A stretch of DNA of 64,000 nt from Pleomorphomonas sp. Its GTDB lineage: Bacteria > Pseudomonadota > Alphaproteobacteria > Rhizobiales > Pleomorphomonadaceae. The notes beneath the pieces were generated by a model. That model searched no databases. It worked only from the letters and a program-made list of their open reading frames with translations, and was not told where the DNA came from. The translations under genes were made by a program, and so were the position numbers. Position 1 is the first letter of the stretch. Each line of letters begins with the position of its first letter. Below are positions 22,042 to 30,326 of the stretch, piece by piece. The stretch spans positions 1-64,000 of the forward strand of contig JARKNW010000096.1 of assembly GCA_029976075.1 (NCBI GenBank), read 5' to 3'.

Positions 22042-23130
22042 CTAGACGCCAACCCGATTGACGTGCCCCATCTTGCGGCCCGGCCTGCTTTCGGTCTTGC
22101 CATAGAGGTGAAGCCGCGCTCTGGGATCGGCGGTGATGGTCGCCCAGGCATCCGCCTCGGCGCCGATCAGATTCTCCATCACCGTCGGCGCGATGGTTGC
22201 CACCGACCCGATCGGCCAGCCGGCAATCGCCCGCACGTGATTTTCGAACTGCGAGGTCACGGCACCGTCTTCCGTCCAGTGACCGGAGTTGTGAACGCGC
22301 GGAGCGATCTCGTTGACGACGAGTCGCTCGCCTCCACCGTCACGCACCACGAACAGTTCGACGCCGAGCACCCCGACATAATCGAGCGCATCGGCGATAC
22401 GACGACCGAGCCCCACTGCGGCGGCAGCGGTATCAGCACCGACCCTCGCCGGCACACGTGTTTCCTTGAGAATGTGGTTGGCGTGCGAGTTCTCGCCGAT
22501 GTCATAGACGGCCACCGCACCGTCGGCACCACGGACCACGATGGCCGACACTTCCAGAGCGAAGGGAACCAACGCTTCCAGAATGAGATCGCCACCGCCA
22601 AGCTCGGCCACCGCAGCGACAAGCGCCTCCCGGTTCTCCACCTTGCGCTGCCCCTTGCCGTCGTAGCCGAAGCGGCGAGTCTTGACGATGGCAGGGAGGC
22701 CGGCGACGGCGATCGCAGCGTCGATGTCGGCAGCCCGATCGATAGGCGCAAAGGCGGCGACTTCGGCGCCTGCCTTCCGGAGGAAGGTCTTTTCCACGAG
22801 ACGATCCTGCGATGTGGCGAGAGCCAGCGCGCCGGGACGGAGCAAGGTCCGCTCGGCGATCACCTCCGCCGCACGGGCCGGCACGTTCTCGAACTCGTAG
22901 GTAACCACGACGCAGCGATCAGCAAAGGCAGCAAGCGCCGCCTCGTCATCGTAAGCTCCGATGGTATGCGCCTTGGCGACGTCGAAAGCCGGGCTTTCCG
23001 GATCGGGACAAAAGACGTGTACCGACAGGCCCAGCCGAGCCGCGGCGAGCGCCATCATGCGGCCAAGCTGGCCGCCGCCAAGCATGCCGATCACCGAGCC
23101 GGGGGGAAGGGGCAGCATCTCAGGCGCCAT
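22042..23130 (-). CDS. purK: N5-carboxyaminoimidazole ribonucleotide synthase PurK
   Basis: ATP-grasp enzyme that carboxylates AIR to N5-CAIR in purine synthesis. The N-terminal nucleotide-binding segment is [20 protein letters not shown]. The ATP-grasp core includes [31 protein letters not shown], and [24 protein letters not shown] with the metal-binding Glu and Asn. The start at 23130 overlaps the end of purE by 11 nt, typical of coupled purEK; an ATG at 23118 is an alternative. The product is 362 residues, the usual size. Confidence 0.95.
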   Translation of the reverse strand: MAPEMLPLPPGSVIGMLGGGQLGRMMALAAARLGLSVHVFCPDPESPAFDVAKAHTIGAYDDEAALAAFADRCVVVTYEFENVPARAAEVIAERTLLRPGALALATSQDRLVEKTFLRKAGAEVAAFAPIDRAADIDAAIAVAGLPAIVKTRRFGYDGKGQRKVENREALVAAVAELGGGDLILEALVPFALEVSAIVVRGADGAVAVYDIGENSHANHILKETRVPARVGADTAAAAVGLGRRIADALDYVGVLGVELFVVRDGGGERLVVNEIAPRVHNSGHWTEDGAVTSQFENHVRAIAGWPIGSVATIAPTVMENLIGAEADAWATITADPRARLHLYGKTESRPGRKMGHVNRVGV

Positions 23131-23614
23131 CGACGGGCTCCTCGGCAACGGCGGCCGTCTGGCGCGCACGGAAATCATCGAGCCGGGCGGCCAGAGCCGG
23201 GTCCGACAGCGCCAGAATGCCGGCGGCGAGCAAGGCCGCGTTGATGGCGCCGGCCTTGCCAATAGCGAGCGTGCCCACCGGGATGCCGCCGGGCATCTGC
23301 ACGATCGACAGGAGACTGTCCTGCCCCTTGAGAGCGTGGCTTTCGACCGGAACGCCGAGCACCGGCAGCGGCGTCAACGCGGCAACCATGCCTGGGAGAT
23401 GCGCGGCTCCACCGGCACCGGCAATGATGACCTTGAAGCCATCGTCGCGGGCGCCTCTTGCAAAGGAGAACATACGTTCAGGCGTACGATGAGCGGAAAC
23501 GATTTTCGCCTTGTGCGGCACGTCCAGCGCGTCCAGCGTATCGGCGGCATGTTTCATGGTGGCCCAGTCGGACTGGCTGCCCATGACAATGGCGACAGGC
23601 GGCTTATCGGTCAT
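23120..23614 (-). CDS. purE: N5-carboxyaminoimidazole ribonucleotide mutase PurE
   Basis: Converts N5-CAIR to CAIR in purine synthesis. Class I PurE signatures are clear: [14 protein letters not shown] near residue 12, [12 protein letters not shown] with the catalytic His, and [37 protein letters not shown] follows. The 164-residue length is normal. It is first in a purE-purK operon on the minus strand. Confidence 0.97.
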   Translation of the reverse strand: MTDKPPVAIVMGSQSDWATMKHAADTLDALDVPHKAKIVSAHRTPERMFSFARGARDDGFKVIIAGAGGAAHLPGMVAALTPLPVLGVPVESHALKGQDSLLSIVQMPGGIPVGTLAIGKAGAINAALLAAGILALSDPALAARLDDFRARQTAAVAEEPVDGA

Positions 23615-23780
23615 CTCAGGAAATCCCCGGCTCGCGGCGTGACGCTCATGGCGGTAGGGGAAATGACGGGCGCTGGCAAGCCTCGCGCGACGATCTCAGG
23701 CCGGAAAGCAAAGCTTTTGGGGGCATGGGCTTGTCATCGCCCCACCAAACGCCAACGTCGCTGCCTCGGGAATGGCCGGC

Positions 23781-23993
23781 TCAGGCAATGATGTCCGGAA
23801 CAGTCTGGTCTTCAAGCTGCTTGATCCGGTCCTTCAGCACCAGCTTGCGTTTCTTGAGGCGTTGGATCTGGATGGAGTCGGCGGTACCAAGCGAAACCAT
23901 CGCATCGATGGCCGCGTCGAGATCACGATGCTCTTGGCGCAGCCGCGCCAACTCCAGTTGCACCTGTTCGTTGCCTTCTTCCTGCCCGGTCAT
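23781..23993 (-). CDS. YdcH/DUF465 family small coiled-coil protein
   Basis: A 70-residue helical protein of unknown function. The start at 23993 (MTGQEEGNEQVQ) has GAAGGG 8 nt upstream; the longer frame upstream looks non-coding. The core LARLRQEHRDLDAAIDAM and RLKKRKLVLKDRIKQLE match the DUF465 pattern of two antiparallel helices ending in a basic K-K/R-x-L-x-LKD motif. A paralogue lies at 26092. Both are on the minus strand and flank the OpgC gene. Confidence 0.85.
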   Translation of the reverse strand: MTGQEEGNEQVQLELARLRQEHRDLDAAIDAMVSLGTADSIQIQRLKKRKLVLKDRIKQLEDQTVPDIIA

Positions 23994-24727
23994 CCAGCAA
24001 ACCCTTCGCCTCGTCCCGCCGGTCGTCACGCGCCCGTCGTCGAACAAGTTTAGCAGATCCGAATCGCCTTTTCATGGCCTTCGGCAGGAATGCCCCCGTC
24101 TTTCGAAGGTGGCGGCAAACGCACCCTACCTACCCAGATGGACTCGCAAGACGCGACGGACCAATCCCGCGTTTTCCACCGAACGCGTCCGGATAGTTAG
24201 CCGCCTTGCAGCGGTTTACCAACATTCTCGAGGAGCTACCCCGAAACTCGGGCTTTCTCCATCTTGCCGCACCCACCGAATATGTCTAGACAGCGAAAGC
24301 TCCCACGTCCGCCCTGAAGAGCGCGTGCGAGCATCATGATCCTCCTCGGAGACCATACGAAGCCTGCCGGACCCCCACGGGAACCCTAGGGAGCTTGGTT
24401 GTTGCTGGCCTCCGAATCGATACAAACCGACGGAACGGTTCGTGCCCCGCCGGTTTTTCACTCTGGAGCAGGTAACGACGTAATGCTCGACGGCTCTTTC
24501 TTCAAACTCGCCGCCAAACAAGCAGCGATAACGGCCGACCTGCCGAATTTCGGCCGCCGCTATCGTTCAAAGACCATTTTATGACGGCGCGATGCATCTC
24601 TTTTGCCTCTGATGCGTTGAGAGCTAGGGCCACAGTTCGGCTGGCTGTTTGCCGATATCGGCAGCCACAGTGGATGCAGGATTAGGTTGACGGTAAGCCT
24701 GTCGGCAGACCGAGACGGGAGAAAGCA
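23994..24727. other. Intergenic region, about 730 bp, upstream of the OpgC gene
   Basis: Less GC-rich than its surroundings. Short frames on both strands show no protein features, so I see no gene. A palindromic element, GCCGATATCGGC within a longer GGCTG...CAGCC repeat, sits near 24634-24662. It would be in the 5' leader or promoter of the gene at 24728. The rest is unexplained. Confidence 0.4.
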
Positions 24728-25897
24728 ATGGAAATCAAACCTCTCGGCAAGCGCGATCACCGCATCGACGTTCTGCGCGCCCTGGCGCTCCTGACCATCT
24801 TCATCAACCACATTCCGGGTAACGTGCTCGAACCCTTCACGCACAAGAACTTCGGCCTGTCCGATTCCGCCGAGGCCTTCGTGCTGCTTGCCGGCGTCGC
24901 TTCGGCGTTCGCATACTTTCCGCGCTTCTATGCTGGGGCCATTGCCCTGCCGCTCGCCAAGATCGCCAAGCGCGTGGCGGTGCTCTACGTCGCCCACATC
25001 GCTTCCCTGATGGTCGGCCTCGGCATCTTCTGCTTCGCGCTTCAGCGCTGGGGCATGCCGGTTCTCGATACGCCCCTCAACATCGACACCATTTACGCCG
25101 AACCAACCAAGGCCCTCATCGGCATTCCCTTGCTGACCCAGCAGATCGGCTATCACAACATCCTGCCACTCTATGTCTGCCTGCTGGTTTTTCTGCCCAT
25201 ACTGATGGCGGTGGCTCGCTTCTTCGGTCTGGGCGCCATGCTGGCAACCTCCGTTGCCATCTATGCCGCCGCCCACCTCTTTGCCCTGAACATGCCGAGC
25301 TACCCGAGCAGCGGTGGCTGGTTCTTCAATCCCTTCACCTGGCAGCTGATCTTCGGCGTCGGCTTCTTCACCGGCGTGCGGGTATTGCGCGGCGAAACAC
25401 CCGTGCCCTTCTTCCGCCCGCTCTGGTGGCTGGCGCTTGCCTACCTGATCGGTGCCTGCATCTATCACCGCTACAATCTCTACGGCAGCATTCCCAACGT
25501 CAGCTGGCTGCCCATCAACTTCCAGATCAACGAGAAGCCCTGGGTGGCGCTGCCACGTCTCCTGCACATCCTGTCGCTCGCCTATGTCATCGGTCATAGC
25601 CGGCTGATCATGAGCTGGCTGGGACGGCTATCGCCGGAAGGCGTGCTGTCGCGCATCGGCCGCAACTCATTGCCGGTGTTCTGGCTGGGAACGGCATTGT
25701 CCGTTGTCGGGCAGGTGGTGCTGTTCGCCGACCAGCCCGGCCCCTTCGAACAGGTCGCCTTCATTGTCGTCGGCATTGCCGCGCAGGCGGCTCTGGCCTA
25801 CTTCCTCGACTATCTCGGCAAGGCCGGCAAGGCGAAAGCCAAAGCTCCGAACGCGGCGGTTTCCGTCACGCCCGGCAATGGGACCGTAGCCGCCTGA
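24728..25897 (+). CDS. OpgC domain membrane acyltransferase-like protein
   Basis: Polytopic inner-membrane protein of the OpgC group, which in other bacteria modifies periplasmic glucans with succinyl or similar groups. The start has GGGAGAAAG about 5 nt upstream. The N-terminus RDHRIDVLRALALLTIFINHIPGNVLEPFT contains the family's conserved R-D-x-R-x-DxxR and H residues in the first helix. About ten hydrophobic segments follow, ending near residue 365. FVLLAGVASAFAY and FFNPFTWQLIFGVGFFTG are typical. No opgGH or ndvB neighbours are seen, so the acceptor is uncertain. A strong terminator follows. Confidence 0.85.
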   Translation: MEIKPLGKRDHRIDVLRALALLTIFINHIPGNVLEPFTHKNFGLSDSAEAFVLLAGVASAFAYFPRFYAGAIALPLAKIAKRVAVLYVAHIASLMVGLGIFCFALQRWGMPVLDTPLNIDTIYAEPTKALIGIPLLTQQIGYHNILPLYVCLLVFLPILMAVARFFGLGAMLATSVAIYAAAHLFALNMPSYPSSGGWFFNPFTWQLIFGVGFFTGVRVLRGETPVPFFRPLWWLALAYLIGACIYHRYNLYGSIPNVSWLPINFQINEKPWVALPRLLHILSLAYVIGHSRLIMSWLGRLSPEGVLSRIGRNSLPVFWLGTALSVVGQVVLFADQPGPFEQVAFIVVGIAAQAALAYFLDYLGKAGKAKAKAPNAAVSVTPGNGTVAA

Positions 25898-25916
25898 CTC
25901 CAAGCGAACCGCCTAC

Positions 25917-25963
25917 GGCATCTCCGGCGGAACCAGGTTCACCGGAGATGCCCTATCTTTTTT
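25917..25963 (+). terminator. Rho-independent terminator of the OpgC gene
   Basis: An 11-bp perfect stem GGCATCTCCGG/CCGGAGATGCC with a 14-nt loop is followed by CTATCTTTTTT. Confidence 0.88.
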
Positions 25964-26020
25964 GTCAGGACGCAACTTCGGAGCAAACCCGGTCCCCACT
26001 TTTGCTGAAGTTGCTTTCAT

Positions 26021-26055
26021 AAACAAAACGCCACGGACCTGAGGCCGTGGCGTTT
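26021..26055 (-). terminator. Rho-independent terminator of the second DUF465 gene
   Basis: An 11-bp stem AAACGCCACGG/CCGTGGCGTTT has an 8-nt loop. On the minus strand it is followed by TGTTTATG. It lies 37 nt beyond the stop at 26092. Confidence 0.82.
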
Positions 26056-26091
26056 GCCGGATCAAGGTGTTCCGAGATGCATTGTTTGTCT

Positions 26092-26274
26092 TTAATGCAG
26101 GACCTTGGCTTCGGTGGATAGCTTTACGATCTCGTCCTTCAGGGCCAGTTTTTGCCGCTTCAATTCGCGCAGGGTCGTGCCGTCGACGCTCGGGTGCTGG
26201 TTAGCCTCATCGAGCTCACGCTCGAGAGCGGCGTGGCGGCGTTCAAGTTCTGCAATATGCGACTGAACAGACAT
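26092..26274 (-). CDS. YdcH/DUF465 family small coiled-coil protein, second copy
   Basis: A 60-residue protein of unknown function. The sequence MSVQSHIAELERRHAALERE, then TLRELKRQKLALKDEIVKL, shows the DUF465 helix pair with the basic KRQKLALKDEI motif. This motif closely parallels KKRKLVLKDRI in the protein at 23781. It has its own terminator, so it is probably monocistronic. The divergent neighbour is the trypsin-like gene at 26636. Confidence 0.85.
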   Translation of the reverse strand: MSVQSHIAELERRHAALERELDEANQHPSVDGTTLRELKRQKLALKDEIVKLSTEAKVLH

Positions 26275-26635
26275 TCGGGCCTCCTTGCTGTGGGCTAAGC
26301 CTCAACGCAGTGATCGTGTCACAATTTTGATATGAAGTCGATGGCCCGCACTTTCAAGGCGGCGACCGTTGTTAATTAATTGCGCGAGATCTCGTAATCT
26401 TTATGCATAATTGCGCAGTTGGCCGACTTATGTTCTCGCTTATTGCGGTATCGACCAAGGTCTCACCAAACAATCGGATATAGTCCGCTTCATTAAGTAC
26501 AAAGCCGTACACACTCCGCAGGCGCGAAATAAGTTCGCGTTGTCAACCAATCGCCAAATCTTGGCTGGTATGGAATGGCAGCATGGGGACTGCCGCAATC
26601 CATCGGCACCGCCCCTCGTCCACCACGGGGTGAAC
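26275..26635. other. Intergenic region, 361 bp, AT-richer than flanks
   Basis: It contains AT-rich stretches around 26365-26420 and a CGAGATCTCG palindrome near 26385. These are probably promoters for the divergent DUF465 and protease genes. An open frame extends upstream of 26636, but it lacks a signal peptide and looks non-coding. Confidence 0.45.
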
Positions 26636-27559
26636 ATGCGTGCCGGAAAACTCTCAGCCTTGTATCTGACTATCGGACTGACCCTTAGCGCCTTGCCCGC
26701 CGAAGCTGTCGTCATTCTCGACTCCACCTGGGCAAAGCAAGGCGGCCAGCCGGGAAACGAGGCGGCCGGCTTCGGCGCCGCGCTACGCCTTGCCGCCGAA
26801 CCACAGTTCAGGGCGGTCCTGGCACTATCGAGCGACGGCGAATCCTGGGGAGAGGCTTCGGGAACTTGGCTGGGCAACAAGGATGGCCATGCCTACATCC
26901 TGTCAGCCGCACACATCTTCGACTTTCCGCCCACGACAGATCAGTACGTGGCACGCGCACCCGATGGCGAAACGCTTGGCATAGACCGCGTCTGGGTCCT
27001 GCCGGAGTGGAACGGCGACCCAAATACCCGAGCCGGCTACGACCTGACCATCCTTCGGCTCGAAGACGAGATCAACGACGCGGGTCCCCAGCCGGTCCTC
27101 TATACGGGCGCCGGCGAAGGCGGAAAGCTGATCACCTTTGTCGGCTATGGTAGCCGTGGCATCGGTTCGTCCGGCGAGCAGGACGCTTATTACGAAGGCT
27201 CGGAGAAGGCGGCGGCCCAGGGCGTGGTCGACAGTTGGGAGCCGCTGGTGCGGCCACCGGTCGACGACGAAGAGGCCGGCAATGAACTCGGCATCTTCCT
27301 GCCCAAGGAAGACGGCTCGATCGAGAACTCGCTCGGTGGCTCCAACCAACCGGCGACGCCGCTGGTGGGTCTGCTCGGCTCGGGCGACAGCGGAGGCTCC
27401 GCTTGGATGAAGACCAAGGCCGGATGGCTGCTGGTCGGCGTCAACTCCAACGGCACAGGCGAGGCAACCTACGGCGAGACATCATGGTTCTGCCGGGTGT
27501 CGCCCCATCGCAAGTGGATCGCCTCGATCTTCCCGGACGTCCGTTTCTCCCCGCCCTGA
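26636..27559 (+). CDS. Exported trypsin-like serine protease (S1 family)
   Basis: Secreted or periplasmic protease of chymotrypsin fold. The start at 26636 has GGGGTG just upstream and opens a signal peptide (MRAGKLSALYLTIGLTLSAL, cleavage after AEA). The catalytic triad is complete: H93 in LSAAHIF, D136 in GYDLTIL and S252 in LGSGDSGGSAW. The 307-residue length is somewhat larger than a minimal trypsin domain, and an acidic insertion (about 200-235) precedes the Ser motif. No PDZ domain is present, so it is not DegP-like. Substrate unknown; no neighbouring inhibitor seen. Confidence 0.88.
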   Translation: MRAGKLSALYLTIGLTLSALPAEAVVILDSTWAKQGGQPGNEAAGFGAALRLAAEPQFRAVLALSSDGESWGEASGTWLGNKDGHAYILSAAHIFDFPPTTDQYVARAPDGETLGIDRVWVLPEWNGDPNTRAGYDLTILRLEDEINDAGPQPVLYTGAGEGGKLITFVGYGSRGIGSSGEQDAYYEGSEKAAAQGVVDSWEPLVRPPVDDEEAGNELGIFLPKEDGSIENSLGGSNQPATPLVGLLGSGDSGGSAWMKTKAGWLLVGVNSNGTGEATYGETSWFCRVSPHRKWIASIFPDVRFSPP

Positions 27560-27570
27560 GTATCCCAAGC

Positions 27571-27604
27571 AAAAGGCCACCCCCGGGGTATTCCGGGGAT
27601 GGCC
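27571..27604 (-). terminator. Rho-independent terminator of trcR
   Basis: The GC-rich stem GGCCATCCCCGG/CCGGGGGTGGCC (one bulge or wobble) is followed on the minus strand by TTTTGC. It is close to the stop of the convergent protease gene and may serve both. Confidence 0.75.
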
Positions 27605-27628
27605 TCAAACTCGTCGCGCGCGCGATCT

Positions 27629-28324
27629 TCAGAGGTCTTCGTCCTCGTCGGGCTTCGGGGCGGAGAGCGCATTGAGCTTGGCGAACACCGCCTCGGCATC
27701 GAGCTCCTCGTCGTCGCGCGACGGTGCACGGAAGCCCGAGAGCGCGTCCGGCGATGTCGTCTCTTCGACCGGCAGCAGCGTCTGCGTCAAAACCTTCTCC
27801 GGCGACACCTTGCCCGCCTTCTCGACCTCCATGTCCAGCTCGATCTGCGAGCAGAGGCCGAGCGTCACCGGATCGGCCGGCGTCAGATTGGCGGAGTTCC
27901 AGTGGGTGCGGTCGCGGATCTGGGCGATCGTCGTCTTTGTGGTCCCGACGAGGCGCATGATTTGCGCATCCTTGAGCTCAGGATGGTTGCGCACCAGCCA
28001 GAGGATGGCGTTCGGCCGATCCTGGCGGCGGGAGACCGGCGTATAGCGCGGACCGCGGCGCTTTGCCTCGGGGACACGCACCTTGGGATCGAGCAGCTTC
28101 AGACGGATCGAGGTATCCCTCTCGGCCCTCTCGATGTCGTCGCGGCTGAGCTGCCCGGTCAGGATCGGATCGAGGCCCTTGATGCCCTGAGCAGCCTCGC
28201 CGTCGGCGATAGCTTTGACCTCGAGGGTGTGCAGCTTGCAGAAGGCGGCGATCTGATCGAACGACAGGGCGGTGTTCTCGACCAGCCAGACGGCGGTTGC
28301 CTTGGGCATCAACGGGGTCGACAT
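27629..28324 (-). CDS. trcR: DUF1013 family cell-cycle transcriptional regulator TrcR
   Basis: Member of the DUF1013 family, which annotation pipelines name TrcR, a cell-cycle transcriptional regulator of alphaproteobacteria. The N-terminal part (KATAVWLVENTALSFDQIAA) and the central segment (RPNAILWLVRNHPELKDAQI, then MRLVGTTKTTIAQIRDRTHW) look like two helix-turn-helix units. The last 50 residues are acidic (DDEELDAEAV ... KPDEDEDL). The 231-residue length is normal. It is monocistronic with its own terminator. I assign the name from the family, without direct evidence of function here. Confidence 0.88.
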   Translation of the reverse strand: MSTPLMPKATAVWLVENTALSFDQIAAFCKLHTLEVKAIADGEAAQGIKGLDPILTGQLSRDDIERAERDTSIRLKLLDPKVRVPEAKRRGPRYTPVSRRQDRPNAILWLVRNHPELKDAQIMRLVGTTKTTIAQIRDRTHWNSANLTPADPVTLGLCSQIELDMEVEKAGKVSPEKVLTQTLLPVEETTSPDALSGFRAPSRDDEELDAEAVFAKLNALSAPKPDEDEDL

Positions 28325-28545
28325 CGATAAATCCTCTTCGCTGGTCCACCGGCTCTCGCCGGCGGCCCTCCGTCTCGTATCACGATGAGCGGGGAATGAC
28401 CTCTATATACAGATCATGCAGCTGTTCTGCAATCGAGCGAGTGAAGCGAATTTGACATTTGGTTGGCCAAAGACCTCCGGGCAAGGATCATGGATCGAAT
28501 TCACGAGCTCCACTCAAAACAACAGGCATCTTCACCGGCGATGCT

Positions 28546-29544
28546 TTAGTCGAATGTCAGAACGATCTTGCCGATATGATCGGCTTCGAGGTAGGCGTGA
28601 GCCTCGGCTGCCTGCTCGAAGGCGAACACCCGGTCGATCACCGGCGCAACGGTGCCATCGGCAAGCAGTGGCCAGACCTTGTCGCGGAGAGCGGAGGCAA
28701 TGCCGGCCTTGAAGCTTGCTTCGCGCGGTCGCAAGGTCGAGCCTGTGTGGACCAGCCGCTTTTGCATCAGCTTGGCGAAGTTTGCGGTGGCCTTCGCCCC
28801 TCCGAGAAAAGCGATCTGGACGATGCGCCCGTCGATGGCGGCGAGCTCATAATTGCGGTCGACGTAGTCGCCTCCCACCATGTCCAGGATGACATCCACG
28901 CCGCGCCCGTCGGTCGCCGCCTTCAGCGCGGCAACGAAATCGTCCGTGCGATAGTTGACGGCGATTTCGGCGCCAAGTCGCCGACAAGCCTCGCATTTGT
29001 CGGCACTTCCAGCCGTGGCGAAAACGCGAGCGCCAAACGCGCGGGCGAGCTGGATCGCCGTGGTGCCGATACCGGACGTGCCGCCATGGACGAGAAAGCT
29101 CTCGCCAGCCTGAAGGCGCCCCCGCTCGAAAACGTTGGACCAGACGGTGAAGAAGGTTTCGGGCAACGCCGCCGCCTGCACGGCGCCGTATCCATCCGGC
29201 CAGGGCAGGCAACAGCCGGCAGGAGCCACGCAAAACCGAGCATAGCCTCCACCGGCCACCAGCGCCGTCACCTTGTCGCCGACCTCCAGTCCGCGCACCC
29301 CGGCGCCGACCGAGGCGATGGTACCGGCAACCTCGAGGCCGGGAATGTCCGATGCGCCGGCTGGCGGCGGGTAGACACCCTGGCGCTGCAGCGCGTCCGG
29401 CCGGTTCACACCGGCTGCCTCGACGGCGATCAACACCCCCTCCGCCGGTACGTCGGGCAGCGGGCGCCGGACGGTCCTCAGCACCTCCGGCCCGCCCGGG
29501 CGGGAAATCTCGATCGCCAGCATGTCCTGGGGCAACGTGGTCAT
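28546..29544 (-). CDS. NAD(P)H-quinone oxidoreductase, PIG3/zinc-independent MDR family
   Basis: Medium-chain reductase that would use NAD(P)H to reduce quinones. The N-terminus MLAIEISRPGGPEVLRTVRR and GVNRPDALQRQGVYPPPAGA are typical of the PIG3 group. The Rossmann motif is VHGGTSGIGTTAIQLARAFG near residue 145. ALPETFFTVWSNVF and DVILDMVGGDYVDRN also fit. Zinc-binding Cys/His sets of true alcohol dehydrogenases are absent. The 332-residue length is normal. It diverges from DUF1192 at 29669. Confidence 0.9.
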   Translation of the reverse strand: MTTLPQDMLAIEISRPGGPEVLRTVRRPLPDVPAEGVLIAVEAAGVNRPDALQRQGVYPPPAGASDIPGLEVAGTIASVGAGVRGLEVGDKVTALVAGGGYARFCVAPAGCCLPWPDGYGAVQAAALPETFFTVWSNVFERGRLQAGESFLVHGGTSGIGTTAIQLARAFGARVFATAGSADKCEACRRLGAEIAVNYRTDDFVAALKAATDGRGVDVILDMVGGDYVDRNYELAAIDGRIVQIAFLGGAKATANFAKLMQKRLVHTGSTLRPREASFKAGIASALRDKVWPLLADGTVAPVIDRVFAFEQAAEAHAYLEADHIGKIVLTFD

Positions 29545-29668
29545 GATGAGTTCCTTCTCAGCGAATCGTCAGCTCCCCCACCGTCAACCAGCCTATCGTC
29601 TCTTCGTCGGCTTGACACGTCGGGCGGCTGGGCCTTCACTTTCCATCATAGGAAAGAGGAGAAACCCC

Positions 29669-29860
29669 ATGATCATCGATGACGATCGGCCACAGCCACC
29701 GCCGCCCGCTCATGTCGTGGGCCAGGATCTCTCACGACTGTCGGTCGCCGAACTTCGCAACCGCATCGACATCCTGCACGCGGAAATCAGCCGTATCGAG
29801 GAGGCGCTTCGCTTGAAGGACGACGTCCGAAGCGCGGCCGATTCGCTATTCAAGTTCTAG
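29669..29860 (+). CDS. DUF1192 family small protein
   Basis: A 63-residue protein of unknown function, common in alphaproteobacteria. GAGGAG lies 7 nt before the ATG. The N-terminal Asp/Pro-rich stretch (MIIDDDRPQPPPPAHVVGQD) leads to a conserved helix LSRLSVAELRNRIDILHAEI with basic and acidic residues (SRIEEALRLK), then RSAADSLFKF. It precedes the candidate sRNA and rcdA. Confidence 0.85.
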   Translation: MIIDDDRPQPPPPAHVVGQDLSRLSVAELRNRIDILHAEISRIEEALRLKDDVRSAADSLFKF

Positions 29861-29897
29861 GCGGCTAGCCGGGTATTCAATGGTAAAATATTCATTG

Positions 29898-29914
29898 TTA
29901 AGCGCGCATTTACC
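29898..29914 (+). promoter_or_regulatory. CtrA-like box upstream of the candidate sRNA
   Basis: TTAA, seven bases, then TTTACC, a single mismatch from the CtrA consensus. It sits 36 bp before the first stem of the sRNA candidate at 29934, a position suitable for an activator overlapping a -35 region. Confidence 0.42.
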
Positions 29915-29933
29915 AGTTTCGTTTATCAAGAAA

Positions 29934-30029
29934 GTGATCCGCACGGTTGGATCATGAGTGGCTCTTGTCACTCTTTTGACGCCTCCCTGTTTAACTTTGG
30001 AAGGGCCGCCTCTGGCGGCCTTCTTTTTT
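29934..30029 (+). ncRNA. Candidate small RNA between DUF1192 and rcdA
   Basis: The 96-nt stretch folds by eye into three stems. Stem 1 is TGATCC/GGATCA (29935-29954), stem 2 is GAGTG/CACTC (29956-29973), and stem 3 is a terminator GAAG-GGCCGCC/GGCGGCC-TTC with T6 (30000-30029). Between stems 2 and 3 lies a 26-nt unpaired stretch carrying CCTCCC (29982-29987), an anti-Shine-Dalgarno core seen in many trans-acting rhizobial sRNAs. The terminator is 140 nt after the DUF1192 stop, too far to be only that gene's 3' end. A read-through 3'UTR is the main alternative. Transcription start is inferred. Confidence 0.5.
30000..30029 (+). terminator. Strong Rho-independent terminator before rcdA
   Basis: GAAGGGCCGCC (one bulged G) pairs with GGCGGCCTTC across a TCT loop, followed by six T. 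It would end the candidate sRNA or the DUF1192 transcript, and implies that rcdA has its own promoter. Confidence 0.88.
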
Positions 30030-30088
30030 GACGGGCGCTGGCAAACGTCGTTTCTTCGGATTTGCCGAGACTCTCCCACCGCTTTGCG

Positions 30089-30104
30089 TTAACCTTTCAT
30101 TTAC
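30089..30104 (+). promoter_or_regulatory. CtrA-like box upstream of rcdA
   Basis: TTAA, seven bases, then TTTAC, one mismatch from the CtrA consensus. It lies 222 bp before the rcdA start codon and after the terminator at 30029. Feedback by CtrA on its own proteolysis adaptor would make biological sense. Confidence 0.42.
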
Positions 30105-30326
30105 ATTCCGGCTGGCTGCAGGTTCCGCTGGCATGTCTGTTGCGACCTTGATCGCAAAGTCGGACGACTGTTCCGGAAGGGGATGTTGTGTGCCCTTCTG
30201 GGGATTGCGGGGAAGAGCGGCGGTACCCGTCAGCTTTTTCTTTGCGACGGCGCTCCCGCGGTCCAACTCATGGGCGGCGGAACTGACCGGACCAATCGTC
30301 CGAGCGTCTGGTGCAGAGGTGGCGTG

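Noticed and set aside
24216-24521. 101-codon minus-strand frame upstream of the OpgC gene
   Set aside because: No ribosome site and no recognisable protein pattern; composition looks random.
27571-27604. Repeat-like palindromes at several gene ends as a possible REP family
   Set aside because: The hairpins at 6824, 19512, 26026, 27574 and 30935 have different sequences, so they are individual terminators rather than copies of one repeat.
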